64,000 nucleotides of DNA from Propionimicrobium lymphophilum DSM 4903. Lineage in GTDB: Bacteria > Actinomycetota > Actinomycetes > Propionibacteriales > Propionibacteriaceae. Shown one piece after another: positions 38,438-47,492 of this stretch. The stretch lies in assembly GCF_000423485.1 (NCBI RefSeq), contig NZ_KE384026.1, positions 357,583 through 421,582 on the forward strand, read 5' to 3'. The notes under the pieces were generated by a model. It was not told the DNA's origin and did no database searches. It saw nothing but the letters and a program-made list of their open reading frames with translations. Position numbers and translations under genes: made by a program. Numbering within the stretch: the stretch's first letter is position 1; each line of letters opens with the position of its first letter.

Positions 38438-38509
38438 GCCCCTATAGCTCAGTGGATAGAGCACCGCCCTCCGGAGGCGGGAGCCGAGGTTCGAATCCTC
38501 GTAGGGGCG
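38438..38509 (+). tRNA. tRNA-Arg (anticodon CCG)
   Basis: Full cloverleaf: acceptor GCCCCTA/TAGGGGC, D arm GCTCAGTGGATAGAGC, anticodon stem CCGCC/GGCGG with CCG at 38471-38473, and T arm with GTTCGAAT. CCA is not encoded. TAAAAT at 38416-38421 is a likely -10. Confidence 0.97.
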
Positions 38510-38554
38510 CTCGCTTCTTTTAACGCAAACTTGACCTGAGCCTCGGGAGGAGCC

Positions 38555-39991
38555 TTGAAGAATCACTCGACTTCTTCTCGGAAAGAATCTTCCGGTTCGA
38601 GGAACTGGGTTCGCCGCTCGGCAGAGTGGTCATTTAGCCAGTTCAGAAAATTCGATCTGCATTCCGGCAGGTCTTTGCTTTTTTTCTGGTTTCTGACCAG
38701 AATTCTGATCTTTGTCATCTGGGTCGTTTTCTCACCGTCCGCTCAAGGTGACGTTCTTTACTACTACCAAGGCATTAACTCACTCTTCACCGGCACCGAC
38801 CCGTCTTTGGTCATGCGGGAATATCCGACACCTGTTTTGTGGATGCTGGCCGTATTTTGGCTGACCGGATTTGGCACCAAGACCGGCTATGTTATTTCTT
38901 TCATCTTCTCCATGGTCGCCCTAGACGCGCTATTTTCTATAAGTCTTTGGCACACAGCTAAACGCCTAGCGCCTCATGCTGTTGCGGCATGGATCGTTTT
39001 TGTTCTCTGCTGTGGTCCCACTATCTACATGCGGTTCGACTTGGTGACCTCTGTGTTTGCTGGCTGGTGCCTGCTCTTCTTGCTCCGCCGACACACAGCA
39101 ATAGCTGGCTGCCTAGCGGCGGTAGGGGCATCAGTTAAATTGTGGCCTGCGCTCCTCTGGCCTGCGCTGTGCGGAGGGCATTGGAGACAGAAGCTGAAGG
39201 CTACTTACAGCTTCGCTTTGACCGGCATAATTGTCGTCGCAGTAAGCCTTCTCTGGGCTGGCTGGGACAGATTAGTCTCTCCCCTTTCATGGCAATCGGG
39301 CAGAGGCCTCCAGGTCGAATCTGTCTGGGCTACGGTCCCAATGCTTTTACGCGCTCTCGGAATTGGCGACTACGCAGTTCTCATTTCCAGGTATCAGGCA
39401 TTCGAGGTATACGGGACCACAGTTAGTTTCTGGACGTCCGCAGCTTCGATAGCCTTCGTAGTTGGAGTGCTACTAGTCTGCGTTTGCTACGGCCTCTGGC
39501 TGCTTCGAGGTCATGGCCACATGATGGAAGCAAGCTATTTCATGCTGCTCGTTATTTTGGTGATGATCGTCACAAATAAAACTTTCAGCCCACAGTACGC
39601 GTTCTGGCTTGGAGGCCCACTTTGTGCGTCTTTCGCCATAATGGGGGCTAGGGCCCCGGGATCGCCTTCTTACGTTATTGACCGGAGAAGGCTATGGATC
39701 ATCACGGCAATGACGATAACGATGACTGCAGCCACCGGTATTGTCTACCCGATTGGGTATGGGCCTCTAGTCCGAGACGGAGGGCTCTCGAGCATCTTCA
39801 GGCTGCCTGTGACCCTCGTTCTGGTATCTAGAAATGTCTTAATTGTGGCGCTACTAGCCGTCATTTTGTATTGGATTTTCAAGGCTGTTTCGCCTAGGGC
39901 TTTCAAGATAGTCCGGGGCGTCAAGACTGACTATCCCACTGTGGCTCTCGAGCCTGTGAAACAACCCAAAAAGCCGGAGGCAGAGTGGTAA
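38555..39991 (+). CDS. GT87-like integral membrane mannosyltransferase (first of tandem pair)
   Basis: A 478-residue polytopic protein with about ten membrane helices, resembling the GT87/DUF2029 polyprenol-phosphate-mannose-dependent transferases of actinobacteria. It has the early DVLYYYQ and EYPTPVLW motifs typical of the family, and conserved WQSGRGLQVES and TNKTFSPQYAFWLGGPL segments. The start is TTG 38555 with GGGAGGAG upstream. It overlaps its paralogue by 7 nt. It probably adds a sugar to a wall glycolipid or polymer; the acceptor is unknown. Confidence 0.75.
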   Translation: MKNHSTSSRKESSGSRNWVRRSAEWSFSQFRKFDLHSGRSLLFFWFLTRILIFVIWVVFSPSAQGDVLYYYQGINSLFTGTDPSLVMREYPTPVLWMLAVFWLTGFGTKTGYVISFIFSMVALDALFSISLWHTAKRLAPHAVAAWIVFVLCCGPTIYMRFDLVTSVFAGWCLLFLLRRHTAIAGCLAAVGASVKLWPALLWPALCGGHWRQKLKATYSFALTGIIVVAVSLLWAGWDRLVSPLSWQSGRGLQVESVWATVPMLLRALGIGDYAVLISRYQAFEVYGTTVSFWTSAASIAFVVGVLLVCVCYGLWLLRGHGHMMEASYFMLLVILVMIVTNKTFSPQYAFWLGGPLCASFAIMGARAPGSPSYVIDRRRLWIITAMTITMTAATGIVYPIGYGPLVRDGGLSSIFRLPVTLVLVSRNVLIVALLAVILYWIFKAVSPRAFKIVRGVKTDYPTVALEPVKQPKKPEAEW

Positions 39992-41250
39992 ATAAGAAGG
40001 CACCCACAAAAATCACTGTCGATGGTGTTTTGATGACGATCTTATGGTCGCTGACTAGGCTGTCGATGCTTTGGATCTGGCTTAACCGAACCAGATTTGT
40101 CGAAGCTGATGTTCATTATTACTTCAACCAGACTGCAGAAGCGATATCGACGAATACGCCCGGACTGGTCGAGTACCCTCCGCCAATTGCCTGGCTCATG
40201 AGGCTGATCTACGCATTGAGCGCAGGCGACTTCACCGCTTTCGAAACAATTTTCGTATTCTTTATTTTGCTTCTCGATGTCACCGTGACAGTTGTTTTGT
40301 GGCGAAAAGATTCATGGCAGTCTGCGACCTATTGGACTCTTTTTGTTTTCTTACTTGGCCCAATAGTTTGGTTCAGGATCGACATGCTGCCCGCAGCAGC
40401 GGTCGTCTTCGCCCTTGTTCTGTTCAAAAGTCAATCGAGACTAGGACAGTTCGGTTCGGGTTTAGCAATCGCGATTGGCGCAGCAACTAAGCTCTGGCCA
40501 GCCCTTCTGCTATCCGGGTTACTTGGCAAGAGTAAAAATGCCGTCCAGCGCTTGAAGGGTTTTCTCGTAGTCGGGCTCGGTCTTGGTTTGAGCTCTTTGC
40601 TAATCGCAGGATGGTCTGGCTCGACCTCAGCCCTGACCTGGCAATCAGATCGTGGCTTGCAAATCGAATCCATTGCCGCAACGCCGGCGATGGCTGACCG
40701 AGCCTTCGGTAACGCCGACAAATACCAGGTGAACATCTCGATCTATAACGCGTGGGAAATTTCGTGGCGCAACGACTCCATTCCTCTACTTTTTAGTTCA
40801 CTCGCGATAGCCGCCGCAGTTTGTTTCGCGATTTATGCGACTGTTCAGCTAATCCATACAGACCGCTCGCTTGAGGGAACTGCCCTTCACACGAAAACTG
40901 TCATTTTGACATTCCTAGCGCTCATCCTCGCCGTGATCATCACAAACAAAACTCTGAGCCCGCAATATATCGTCTGGCTAGGCGGCCCACTGGCTATGCT
41001 GACCCGCTTACCTAAGGGTAAGGGCGGCAGCAAGGCACTCTTTCATATCGGCATTATGGGATTCTTTGTCGCAGCGGGTACTCAGCTCGTTTATCCGATC
41101 ACTTACGCGCAATTACTAATTACTCCGCCCGACAAAATTGCGACGCTCATTCTTGTGTTCAGAAACGCATTATTGGTTTTGATGACCGTCGTGGCGGTTT
41201 ACCTCGCAGCAAAGCGGCTCAATAGCCTCAAAAAGAGGCAAACACAGTAG
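39985..41250 (+). CDS. GT87-like integral membrane mannosyltransferase (second of tandem pair)
   Basis: A 421-residue paralogue of the preceding gene, with the same landmarks in the same order: DVHYYFNQ, EYPPPIAWLM, WQSDRGLQIES and TNKTLSPQYIVWLGGPL. About ten membrane helices end in a basic tail (KRLNSLKKRQTQ). GTG 39985 follows GGAGG and overlaps the first gene's stop, so the pair is translationally coupled. The pair may act in sequence or as a heterodimer. Confidence 0.75.
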   Translation: MVNKKAPTKITVDGVLMTILWSLTRLSMLWIWLNRTRFVEADVHYYFNQTAEAISTNTPGLVEYPPPIAWLMRLIYALSAGDFTAFETIFVFFILLLDVTVTVVLWRKDSWQSATYWTLFVFLLGPIVWFRIDMLPAAAVVFALVLFKSQSRLGQFGSGLAIAIGAATKLWPALLLSGLLGKSKNAVQRLKGFLVVGLGLGLSSLLIAGWSGSTSALTWQSDRGLQIESIAATPAMADRAFGNADKYQVNISIYNAWEISWRNDSIPLLFSSLAIAAAVCFAIYATVQLIHTDRSLEGTALHTKTVILTFLALILAVIITNKTLSPQYIVWLGGPLAMLTRLPKGKGGSKALFHIGIMGFFVAAGTQLVYPITYAQLLITPPDKIATLILVFRNALLVLMTVVAVYLAAKRLNSLKKRQTQ

Positions 41251-41360
41251 CCACGAATTATCTATAACACCTGAAAAACATCCCATAAATATGTACATTT
41301 GATAAGCGTCAAGTGTTCCGCGTTTGCGGGACGATCCAAACCAATACACGAGGTACAGCC

Positions 41361-42221
41361 ATGAGAATGGAACAGATCACTGATTCCATCTCTTTCCATG
41401 GCGAAGGACCAGTCTGGTGGGAGCAGACCAAAGAAATTCGATTTCTTGACATGCTTTCTGGTGACGTGTTAGCGGTTGACAAATCCGGTAACCATAGGCG
41501 GCTGCCGGTTGGCGCAGAAGTTGTCGCGTGCATTCGTCCAAGAAAGAATGGCGGAGCAATAGTCGCGAGAACTAGAGATGTCGCGCTGTGCGAAAATGAA
41601 GATCTAAGCGATCTGAAGACAATAACCGGTGATTTCATCGATGCTTCCAAACGATTCAATGAAGGCGGGTGCGATCCGCACGGCAGGTTCTACATAGGCA
41701 ACATGTCGTGGAAAAAGAAGATCGGCGCTTCTCAGATGTACAGGATTTCTCCGGGAGCTGATTCCCCGGAACCTGTTCTAGACGGTTTGACCACGTCCAA
41801 CGGCATTGCTTTCAGTCCGGATGGGACACTTGCCTATTACAACGACACCGAGACCATGGTCACCTCGGTTTTTGATTACACCTTCGAGGAAGGCCTCCAA
41901 AATCGGCGCGATTTCGTCAGATACCGAGACGGCGAGGGACGTCCTGATGGGCTATGCGTGGACGCCGAAGGTGGAGTCTGGATAGCTATGAACCGTGCTG
42001 GACATATCCGAAGGTACGATCCCGAGGGAAGGCTCAGTGAACGCATTGACCTTCCAGTGACGATGGCAACCGCCGTGGGATTCGGCGGGAATGACCTATC
42101 GATATTATTCGTTACCACCTCCAGAAACGATGTCGCGAATGGCGACGAACCAGCAGCTGGAGCTCTATTTGCAGAAAAAATCGGCGTTAAGGGTCTTGAA
42201 CCTCTGCCGTTTGACGGTTAA
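41361..42221 (+). CDS. SMP-30/gluconolactonase family protein
   Basis: A 286-residue six-bladed beta-propeller lactonase. The metal-binding Glu is in ISFHGEGPVWWEQ, with SNGIAFSPDGTLAYYNDT (Asn and Asp ligands) and GRPDGLCVDAEGGVWIAM. Members hydrolyse sugar lactones such as gluconolactone. I use ATG 41361, which follows GAGGT; the frame is open 16 codons further up without support. Confidence 0.88.
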   Translation: MRMEQITDSISFHGEGPVWWEQTKEIRFLDMLSGDVLAVDKSGNHRRLPVGAEVVACIRPRKNGGAIVARTRDVALCENEDLSDLKTITGDFIDASKRFNEGGCDPHGRFYIGNMSWKKKIGASQMYRISPGADSPEPVLDGLTTSNGIAFSPDGTLAYYNDTETMVTSVFDYTFEEGLQNRRDFVRYRDGEGRPDGLCVDAEGGVWIAMNRAGHIRRYDPEGRLSERIDLPVTMATAVGFGGNDLSILFVTTSRNDVANGDEPAAGALFAEKIGVKGLEPLPFDG

Positions 42222-42320
42222 GTTTGTCTGCTGGTTCGTTTAAACAACGACTGACCCCGAAGCTAAAAAGTTTACCGAGCGGACTAACATTTACCTGATT
42301 TTGAAAAGGAGTCTGACAGT

Positions 42321-42575
42321 ATGGACTGGCGTCACCGCGCAGCATGCCTAACTGAGGATCCCGAGCTATTTTTCCCTATTGGCGTGACTGGCCCAGCCTT
42401 GGCTCAGGTTGAGGAGGCCAAGAAAGTCTGCATGCGCTGCGACGTTCGCGAAGAATGCCTTCAGTGGGCACTCGAGAATGGTCAGGACCATGGAGTTTGG
42501 GGCGGAACTAGCGAAGACGAGCGCAGGTCAATGAAACGACGAGCAGCTCGAACCAAAGGTAGAGGCCGAAATTAA
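42321..42575 (+). CDS. whiB: WhiB family iron-sulphur transcriptional regulator
   Basis: An 84-residue Wbl protein, nearest in form to WhiB1. Four Cys for a [4Fe-4S] cluster (Cys9, then CMRCDVREEC) are followed by the GVWGGTSEDERR turn and a basic DNA-binding tail (KRRAARTKGRG). Such proteins bind the domain 4 of the main sigma factor and respond to nitric oxide or oxygen. AAGGAG lies ahead of the ATG. Confidence 0.95.
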   Translation: MDWRHRAACLTEDPELFFPIGVTGPALAQVEEAKKVCMRCDVREECLQWALENGQDHGVWGGTSEDERRSMKRRAARTKGRGRN

Positions 42576-42580
42576 AAAGC

Positions 42581-42613
42581 TTAAGGCCTTGGAAATAATT
42601 TTCAAGGTCTTAA
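42581..42613 (+). terminator. hairpin after whiB
   Basis: TTAAGGCCTTGGAAA and a near-complementary TTTCAAGGTCTTAA form a long stem just after the whiB stop. There is no clear T run, so it may stabilise the mRNA or terminate weakly. Confidence 0.5.
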
Positions 42614-42688
42614 CTATGCATGGAATTTTGTTCCTAGATAGGTTACCCTTCCCAAAATAATTCATCGTTATTCAAAATCTTCCGTCAC

Positions 42689-44179
42689 TTATCCAAGATC
42701 GATTTTTTTGTGATTGATTGGAATAATTATTCGGGCCGTCGCGCCGTGTTTGAACGGTGACTCCTCCCCCGAATCGACCAACATGAACTCCCCGCCTAGA
42801 TCTTGAATCAGCGTCATTACTATCGACAGCCCTAAAGAATTGGTGTTGTTAATGTCGAAGTTTTCGGGCAGTCCAGCACCATTGTCGATCACCTCTACGA
42901 CTAACTGGTTATCTTTTCGATTCGGTTTCAGAAGTAGCTCCCCACTTCCTGAGTCGAGCCCATGTTCAACACCGTTCTGACAAAGTTCCGTCACAGCGAG
43001 GCTCAAAGAGGTGGCAACTTCGGCAGGCACCATCCCTAACGTGCCGTCGCGCCTGGTAGACACCAGTCCATCAGAGGCGGCAACATCGCCGACCATCGAA
43101 AGAATCCTGTCTGCCACTTCGTCAAAATTAACCACTTCATCGAAACTTTGAGACAAGATCTCGTGAACGGTTGCGATCGATTCGACCCGCCTCATCGCAT
43201 CACGCATTGCTTCCCTGGAAGATTCGCTATCCAGCCTGCGTGACTGCATCCGAAGAAGAGCCGCGACCGTCTGGAGATTATTCTTAACCCTGTGATGAAT
43301 CTCACGGATGATCGCGTCCTTAGTCACTAATTCGCGATCGCGTTCGCGAACCTCTGTGACGTCGCGGCAAAGAACCAGCGTCCTTTCTTTCTCCGCTGTC
43401 TTCAGCGGTACAACCTGAATCTGTAAAGCTGTGTTAGCTGTTTCCAATTCGAAGCTCGCAAGTTGCTTCAAGCCAAGCTTCCAGGGCTCTTCAGCAGAAT
43501 CCCGACCACTGTGCAGCTCGTCGACTCTGCTCAATAGATCTTCGAGATTATCGCCCATCAGGTCCTGAAGAATCCCTAACCTGCGCCAGGCGGAAACGGC
43601 TGTTGGGTTGGCGTATAAGACAAAACCTTTGTCAGAAAGAAGCGTCATCCCGTCTCCCGCCATGGGCGGGTAATAATCCTCGTTGGAGTCGCAAACCGGG
43701 TACTCGCCCCTATAAAGCATTTCCTCAAGAATTTTTGCAATTTCTAAGTATGCGTCTTCAAGGGCGCCGGGTGCGCGAACACCCATCTGGTTCGTGTTTC
43801 GCTCTACAACACCGATAACTTGCCCGTTACGAATGATAGGAATTCCGCATGTATCTACAGGTATTCCTGCATCCATCGAGTGCTCGCTGGTGCGATAAAT
43901 CTCCTGGCTGAAATACGCGGTAGTGACTGGAGATTCGGGATCGTAGTTGATCTCATCACCGACGACCTCCTCCTCGATCGCGGTAGGGCCGGTAGTCGGC
44001 CTGATATGAGCTACTGCCCAGAAGATGTTGTCGTCTTCGGCGTCTGGCACCCACAAAACGAGGTCAGAAAAGCTGGTGTCGGCTAACAGATGCCAATGCT
44101 CTACGAGGCTGACCAGCCAATCGTGATTATCTTTAGAAAGATTCGAGTGTTTTTCCAGCAGCTGCGACATTGAAGACAT
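42689..44179 (-). CDS. pdtaS: PdtaS-like cytosolic histidine kinase
   Basis: A 496-residue soluble sensor kinase without membrane segments. An N-terminal GAF-like domain (about 1-165), a PAS domain (about 180-285) and HisKA_2 with the phospho-acceptor in EIHHRVKNNLQTVAALL (His near residue 300) are followed by an HATPase with TELCQNGVEHGL and VIDNGAGLPE. PdtaS signals to PdtaR, an ANTAR protein that controls transcript elongation. No pdtaR is seen nearby. Confidence 0.9.
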   Translation of the reverse strand: MSSMSQLLEKHSNLSKDNHDWLVSLVEHWHLLADTSFSDLVLWVPDAEDDNIFWAVAHIRPTTGPTAIEEEVVGDEINYDPESPVTTAYFSQEIYRTSEHSMDAGIPVDTCGIPIIRNGQVIGVVERNTNQMGVRAPGALEDAYLEIAKILEEMLYRGEYPVCDSNEDYYPPMAGDGMTLLSDKGFVLYANPTAVSAWRRLGILQDLMGDNLEDLLSRVDELHSGRDSAEEPWKLGLKQLASFELETANTALQIQVVPLKTAEKERTLVLCRDVTEVRERDRELVTKDAIIREIHHRVKNNLQTVAALLRMQSRRLDSESSREAMRDAMRRVESIATVHEILSQSFDEVVNFDEVADRILSMVGDVAASDGLVSTRRDGTLGMVPAEVATSLSLAVTELCQNGVEHGLDSGSGELLLKPNRKDNQLVVEVIDNGAGLPENFDINNTNSLGLSIVMTLIQDLGGEFMLVDSGEESPFKHGATARIIIPINHKKIDLG

Positions 44180-44339
44180 GGAGCCATGCTAGTTATAAAT
44201 GCCTTCAAATCCCACCTGGTGAGGGATTATATGCACAATATTTGGTCGACGAGGAAACGGGTGGCAGAATCGGTTCGATGCGTCGGTTATACTCGTGAGC
44301 CGAAGCAAAAACTTAACAACTAGCGCTTTGGAGGCAACC

Positions 44340-44414
44340 ATGAGCAAACGAGGACGCAAACGCAAGTCTCGTCGCAAGAACTCTGCTAACCACGGCAAAA
44401 GGCCTAACGGTTAA
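44340..44414 (+). CDS. ribosomal protein bL37 (24 residues)
   Basis: Reads MSKRGRKRKSRRKN then SANHGKRPNG, a very basic 24-residue peptide. It matches the actinobacterial 50S protein bL37 first seen in mycobacterial ribosome structures. It is too short for most gene finders. Support is strong: GGAGG lies 5 nt before the ATG, a TATACT -10 lies 47 nt upstream, and a strong terminator follows the stop. Confidence 0.93.
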   Translation: MSKRGRKRKSRRKNSANHGKRPNG

Positions 44415-44421
44415 CTAATAA

Positions 44422-44470
44422 AGGGTTAGGGTCCGAACATTAAGTGTTCAAGGACTCTAACCCTATTTTT
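44422..44470. terminator. terminator of bL37, probably bidirectional
   Basis: AGGGTTAG...GGTCC and GGAC...CTAACCCT pair around an inner GAACA/TGTTC stem, followed by ATTTTTT on the plus strand. It abuts the stop of the convergent rsrA and can serve both. Confidence 0.85.
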
Positions 44471-44751
44471 TATTGTCCCGCACTCCACGTCACATGCAGC
44501 ACGGATAATTTTGCGCGCAGCGTCTTAGGCGCATGGACCTCTCGGCAGCATTTCCTAAGCATGCTGGAGATCAACGCTTCAACGTCGAAGTAGTCCATAC
44601 AATTCTCACAGTTCATGAGATGTTGACGGACCTGGTCTGCCGTTTCTTCGGTCAATTCACCGTGTAAAAATGCATAAACCTTGCTGAGCGCCAGTTCGCA
44701 CTCTAAATCCTGGTTTGACTCGAAACGATTCGTCTTTTGCGGCTCAGACAT
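44470..44751 (-). CDS. rsrA: zinc anti-sigma factor RsrA
   Basis: A 93-residue redox-sensing anti-sigma factor that holds sigma-R inactive until its zinc site is oxidised. The ZAS pattern is complete: Cys near residue 18 (DLECELALSKVYAFLHGEL), then HLMNCENC with the HxxxCxxC core, and further Cys in RKCCREVHAPKTLRAKL. It lies 2 nt after sigR. Confidence 0.95.
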   Translation of the reverse strand: MSEPQKTNRFESNQDLECELALSKVYAFLHGELTEETADQVRQHLMNCENCMDYFDVEALISSMLRKCCREVHAPKTLRAKLSVLHVTWSAGQ

Positions 44752-44753
44752 GT

Positions 44754-45560
44754 TTATTTATCCTCCCCGCCAGATTTATCGGTATCTGTTCTACCGATTC
44801 CCATCTCTGCTGCTCTATCTGCCAAGAGGACACGTAGCTGCTTTCTAGCGCGATTCAGACGAGACATGACAGTTCCGATTGGAGTATCCATGATCTCGGC
44901 AATCTCTTTATACGCAAACCCTTCGACGTCTGCTAACAGGACGACTTCCCTGAATTCCGGAGTAAGCGTCTCTAAGGCATCTAGAATCTCCTGGTCTGGC
45001 ATTCGACCAAGAGCCTCAAGCTCTGCAGAAGGAAGACCATCCGAAGTATGCGAAGCCGCCCTGGCTATCTGCCAGTCCTCGACGTTCTCTGCATCGCTTA
45101 TCTGAGGACGACGTTTAGCCTTTCGGTAAGTGTTGATGTACGAGTTCTTCAGAATCCGATAGAGCCAAGCGCGTAGGTTGGTTCCAGGCTTGAACTGATG
45201 GAAGGAAGCGTACGCCTTTGCGTAAGTATCCTGGACAACGTCTTCGGCGTCTGCAGGATTTCGGGTCATGCGCAAGGCAGCTGCATAGAGCAGATCTACG
45301 TACTCGAGGGCGTCTCTTTCGAACCGTTCGCGACGCTCTTCCTCGGTTTCGTTCTTACGTAAATCCGGTTGCGTAGTCGACTCAGCATCTGAAGTCGAAT
45401 CTGTAGTAGAAGTGACCATCACATCAGAGATTAGCGGTTTAGACTCAATATCGCTCGCCGAATTAGCGTATATCTTCTTACTCTGACGCTCAGCAAGCGG
45501 TCTAACGGCATAGCCCGGCAAAGAACTTGAGCTTTGCGCGAGAACATTTGCTGACTTCAT
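44754..45560 (-). CDS. sigR: ECF sigma factor SigR/SigH with N-terminal extension
   Basis: Thiol-stress sigma factor, 268 residues from the first ATG. Region 2 ([32 protein letters not shown]) begins at about residue 90 and region 4 contains [22 protein letters not shown] and [14 protein letters not shown]. An internal ATG at 45419 would remove 47 residues and leave a normal-length sigma factor. A sigma-R-type promoter lies directly ahead of the upstream ATG, so two isoforms are likely, as in Streptomyces. Its anti-sigma rsrA follows. Confidence 0.95.
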   Translation of the reverse strand: MKSANVLAQSSSSLPGYAVRPLAERQSKKIYANSASDIESKPLISDVMVTSTTDSTSDAESTTQPDLRKNETEEERRERFERDALEYVDLLYAAALRMTRNPADAEDVVQDTYAKAYASFHQFKPGTNLRAWLYRILKNSYINTYRKAKRRPQISDAENVEDWQIARAASHTSDGLPSAELEALGRMPDQEILDALETLTPEFREVVLLADVEGFAYKEIAEIMDTPIGTVMSRLNRARKQLRVLLADRAAEMGIGRTDTDKSGGEDK

Positions 45561-45569
45561 ACTGTTTAC

Positions 45570-45594
45570 AACAGCGAATTATTAGATCTATTCC
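45570..45594 (-). promoter_or_regulatory. sigma-R-type autoregulatory promoter of sigR
   Basis: On the minus strand GGAAT (45590-45594), 17 nt, then GTT (45570-45572) matches the sigma-R consensus GGAAT-N18-GTT within one nt of spacing. The ATG at 45560 follows 9 nt later, so the mRNA would be almost leaderless. Confidence 0.75.
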
Positions 45595-45665
45595 TTGGGC
45601 TGGACTAAATCAGTTTTATTTGGCTCAACCGAATCTCGGCTTGCCAAACCTGGTAGAAAAGACTC

Positions 45666-46202
45666 ATGGCACTGCTTCGATTCTTTGGACGCGCACTTTT
45701 CTCTTCGTACTTCGTCGCTGATGGCGTAGGAATGATAACCAGCCCCGACAAGGGCGCTGAGCGAGTAGCGACAACCACCGACCGCATAGTTCCGCTAGTT
45801 CAGCGAGTTCTTCCCGAAGGTGCTTCCGACGCGCTCCCAGAAGACCCCAAAACCTGGTCTAGGATTTTCGGCTGCATGCAGGTAGCTGGTGGCGCTCTGT
45901 ACACGCTTGGTTTAGGACGTCGCTTTGGCGCTCTCTTGCTTGCTATTTCCGCAGTACCAAAGGCACTAAACGCTAGGGACGAAGAGGGCAGTTCTCTTGT
46001 TCCGCTGTCTTTGTTGGGCGCTGCGATCGTTGCAACTCGTGACCGGAACGGAAAGCCTTCGCTCTCTTGGCGGGCAGAACAGGCTCGCAAAGAAGCAGGC
46101 AAGGCTGTAGACCGTAAGGCCGATAAGGTAAATCGTAAGGCTAAGAAGGCAGCCAAAAAGGCCGAAAAGAAGCTAAACAAGACACGCAAGTCTTTTAAAT
46201 AA
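45666..46202 (+). CDS. DoxX family membrane protein
   Basis: A 178-residue protein with a DoxX-type four-helix membrane core (LLRFFGRALFSSYFVADGV, GCMQVAGGALYTLGLGRRFGALL). Its C-terminal 50 residues are mostly Lys, Arg and Ala (for example KKAAKKAEKKLNKTRKSFK) and are probably cytoplasmic. DoxX proteins of mycobacteria work in thiol-stress defence. This one is divergent from sigR, which may be meaningful. Leaderless start possible. Confidence 0.82.
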   Translation: MALLRFFGRALFSSYFVADGVGMITSPDKGAERVATTTDRIVPLVQRVLPEGASDALPEDPKTWSRIFGCMQVAGGALYTLGLGRRFGALLLAISAVPKALNARDEEGSSLVPLSLLGAAIVATRDRNGKPSLSWRAEQARKEAGKAVDRKADKVNRKAKKAAKKAEKKLNKTRKSFK

Positions 46203-46217
46203 TTTAAAGGTAATTTA

Positions 46218-47492
46218 GTGGTTGAAGTTTGGCCCGCGCCCACGCCCGTGGCGACGATCAATGCCGTATGCCCAGTGCCCGGCTCAAAATCAGAATCGAA
46301 TCGTGCATTAGTTCTCGGTGCATTAGGCGATGGACCAAGTAGACTTTCAGGTGTTCTTGAGGCCCGCGATACAGAATTGATGATCGCTGGCCTAAGGCAC
46401 CTCGGAGTTCGCATCCAGCTAGACCACGACGAAGCGGTAGTCACTCCTCCCGAACATTTCGTTCCTGCCAAAATTGATTGTGGTTTAGCCGGAACGGTGG
46501 CTAGATTCCTGCCACCGCTTGCGGCTCTTTCTGGTGGCGAGTGCAGCTTCTTCGGAGATCCCAAGATGAGCGAGCGGCCTATCGCTCCCCTACTCGATGG
46601 GCTCAGGCAGCTAGGAGCATCCTGTTCCAGCGAACATGTCCCCTTTAGCATTTCCGCGCCCGATGGACTTACCGGCCGAGAGGTTCGCATCGACTCTTCT
46701 GGTTCGAGCCAATTCATTTCTGGGCTTTTGCTAAGCGCGGCTCGGTTCCCCAATGGGCTAGTTCTCCATCATGTTGGTGATTCTGTGCCATCGCTGCCTC
46801 ATATAGAGATGAGCGTCTCAATGCTCACCCAACGAGGCGTAAGAGTGTCAAACTCCGGCATGACTTGGACGGTTGAACCCGGCACTATTTCCAGCCTGGA
46901 CCAACGCATCGAACCAGACCTATCGAATGCTGCCGCGTTCTTGCTTGCCGGAGTGATTACCGGTGGTCGCGTCACGGTTCCCGCATGGCCGAGCAAAACT
47001 ACGCAGCCCGGAGACCTGATCCGAGGCGTGCTCGATAAAGTTGGGGCTCACAGCGAACTGACAAAAGACGGGCTTAGCGCTTGGTCTTCCGAAGATTTGT
47101 CTGGCGTAGATCTAGATATGAACTCTGCTAGTGAACTGACTCCGGTTGTCGCCGCGCTGGCAGTCTTTTGTAATGGAACGACGAGGATCACTGGTGTCGG
47201 GCATATCAGAGGCCACGAAACAAACCGCATCGAAGCGATAGTCGACGAACTCAACGCCATTGGCGTCACAGCGTCCGAACTAGCAGATGGAATTCAAATC
47301 GAGGGAATCGGATCGCATGGGTCTTTGAGCCCACGCCGCCCCTTCAAAACCTATGCCGACCATCGAATGGTTCACCTTGGCGCCCTGTTAGCCTTAAAGT
47401 GCTCAAACCTCGAGGTGGAAGATCCCAAGGCTGCCTCTAAGACAATGCCAGATTTTGTCGAGCGCTGGACAAAAATGGTGAATGCCGAATGA
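46218..47492 (+). CDS. aroA: 3-phosphoshikimate 1-carboxyvinyltransferase (EPSP synthase)
   Basis: Sixth step of the shikimate pathway; 424 residues. Family motifs are PGSKSESNRALVLGALG near the start, GLAGTVARFLPP, SSGSSQFISGLLLSAAR and DHRMVHLGALLALK near the end. GTG start at 46218. It overlaps rsgA (ATGA), an arrangement frequent in actinobacteria. Confidence 0.96.
   Translation: MVEVWPAPTPVATINAVCPVPGSKSESNRALVLGALGDGPSRLSGVLEARDTELMIAGLRHLGVRIQLDHDEAVVTPPEHFVPAKIDCGLAGTVARFLPPLAALSGGECSFFGDPKMSERPIAPLLDGLRQLGASCSSEHVPFSISAPDGLTGREVRIDSSGSSQFISGLLLSAARFPNGLVLHHVGDSVPSLPHIEMSVSMLTQRGVRVSNSGMTWTVEPGTISSLDQRIEPDLSNAAAFLLAGVITGGRVTVPAWPSKTTQPGDLIRGVLDKVGAHSELTKDGLSAWSSEDLSGVDLDMNSASELTPVVAALAVFCNGTTRITGVGHIRGHETNRIEAIVDELNAIGVTASELADGIQIEGIGSHGSLSPRRPFKTYADHRMVHLGALLALKCSNLEVEDPKAASKTMPDFVERWTKMVNAE

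Noticed and set aside
45800-46753. 317-codon open frame opposite doxX and aroA
   Set aside because: It spans two well-supported plus-strand genes and has a low-complexity Ser/Ala/Pro-rich translation.
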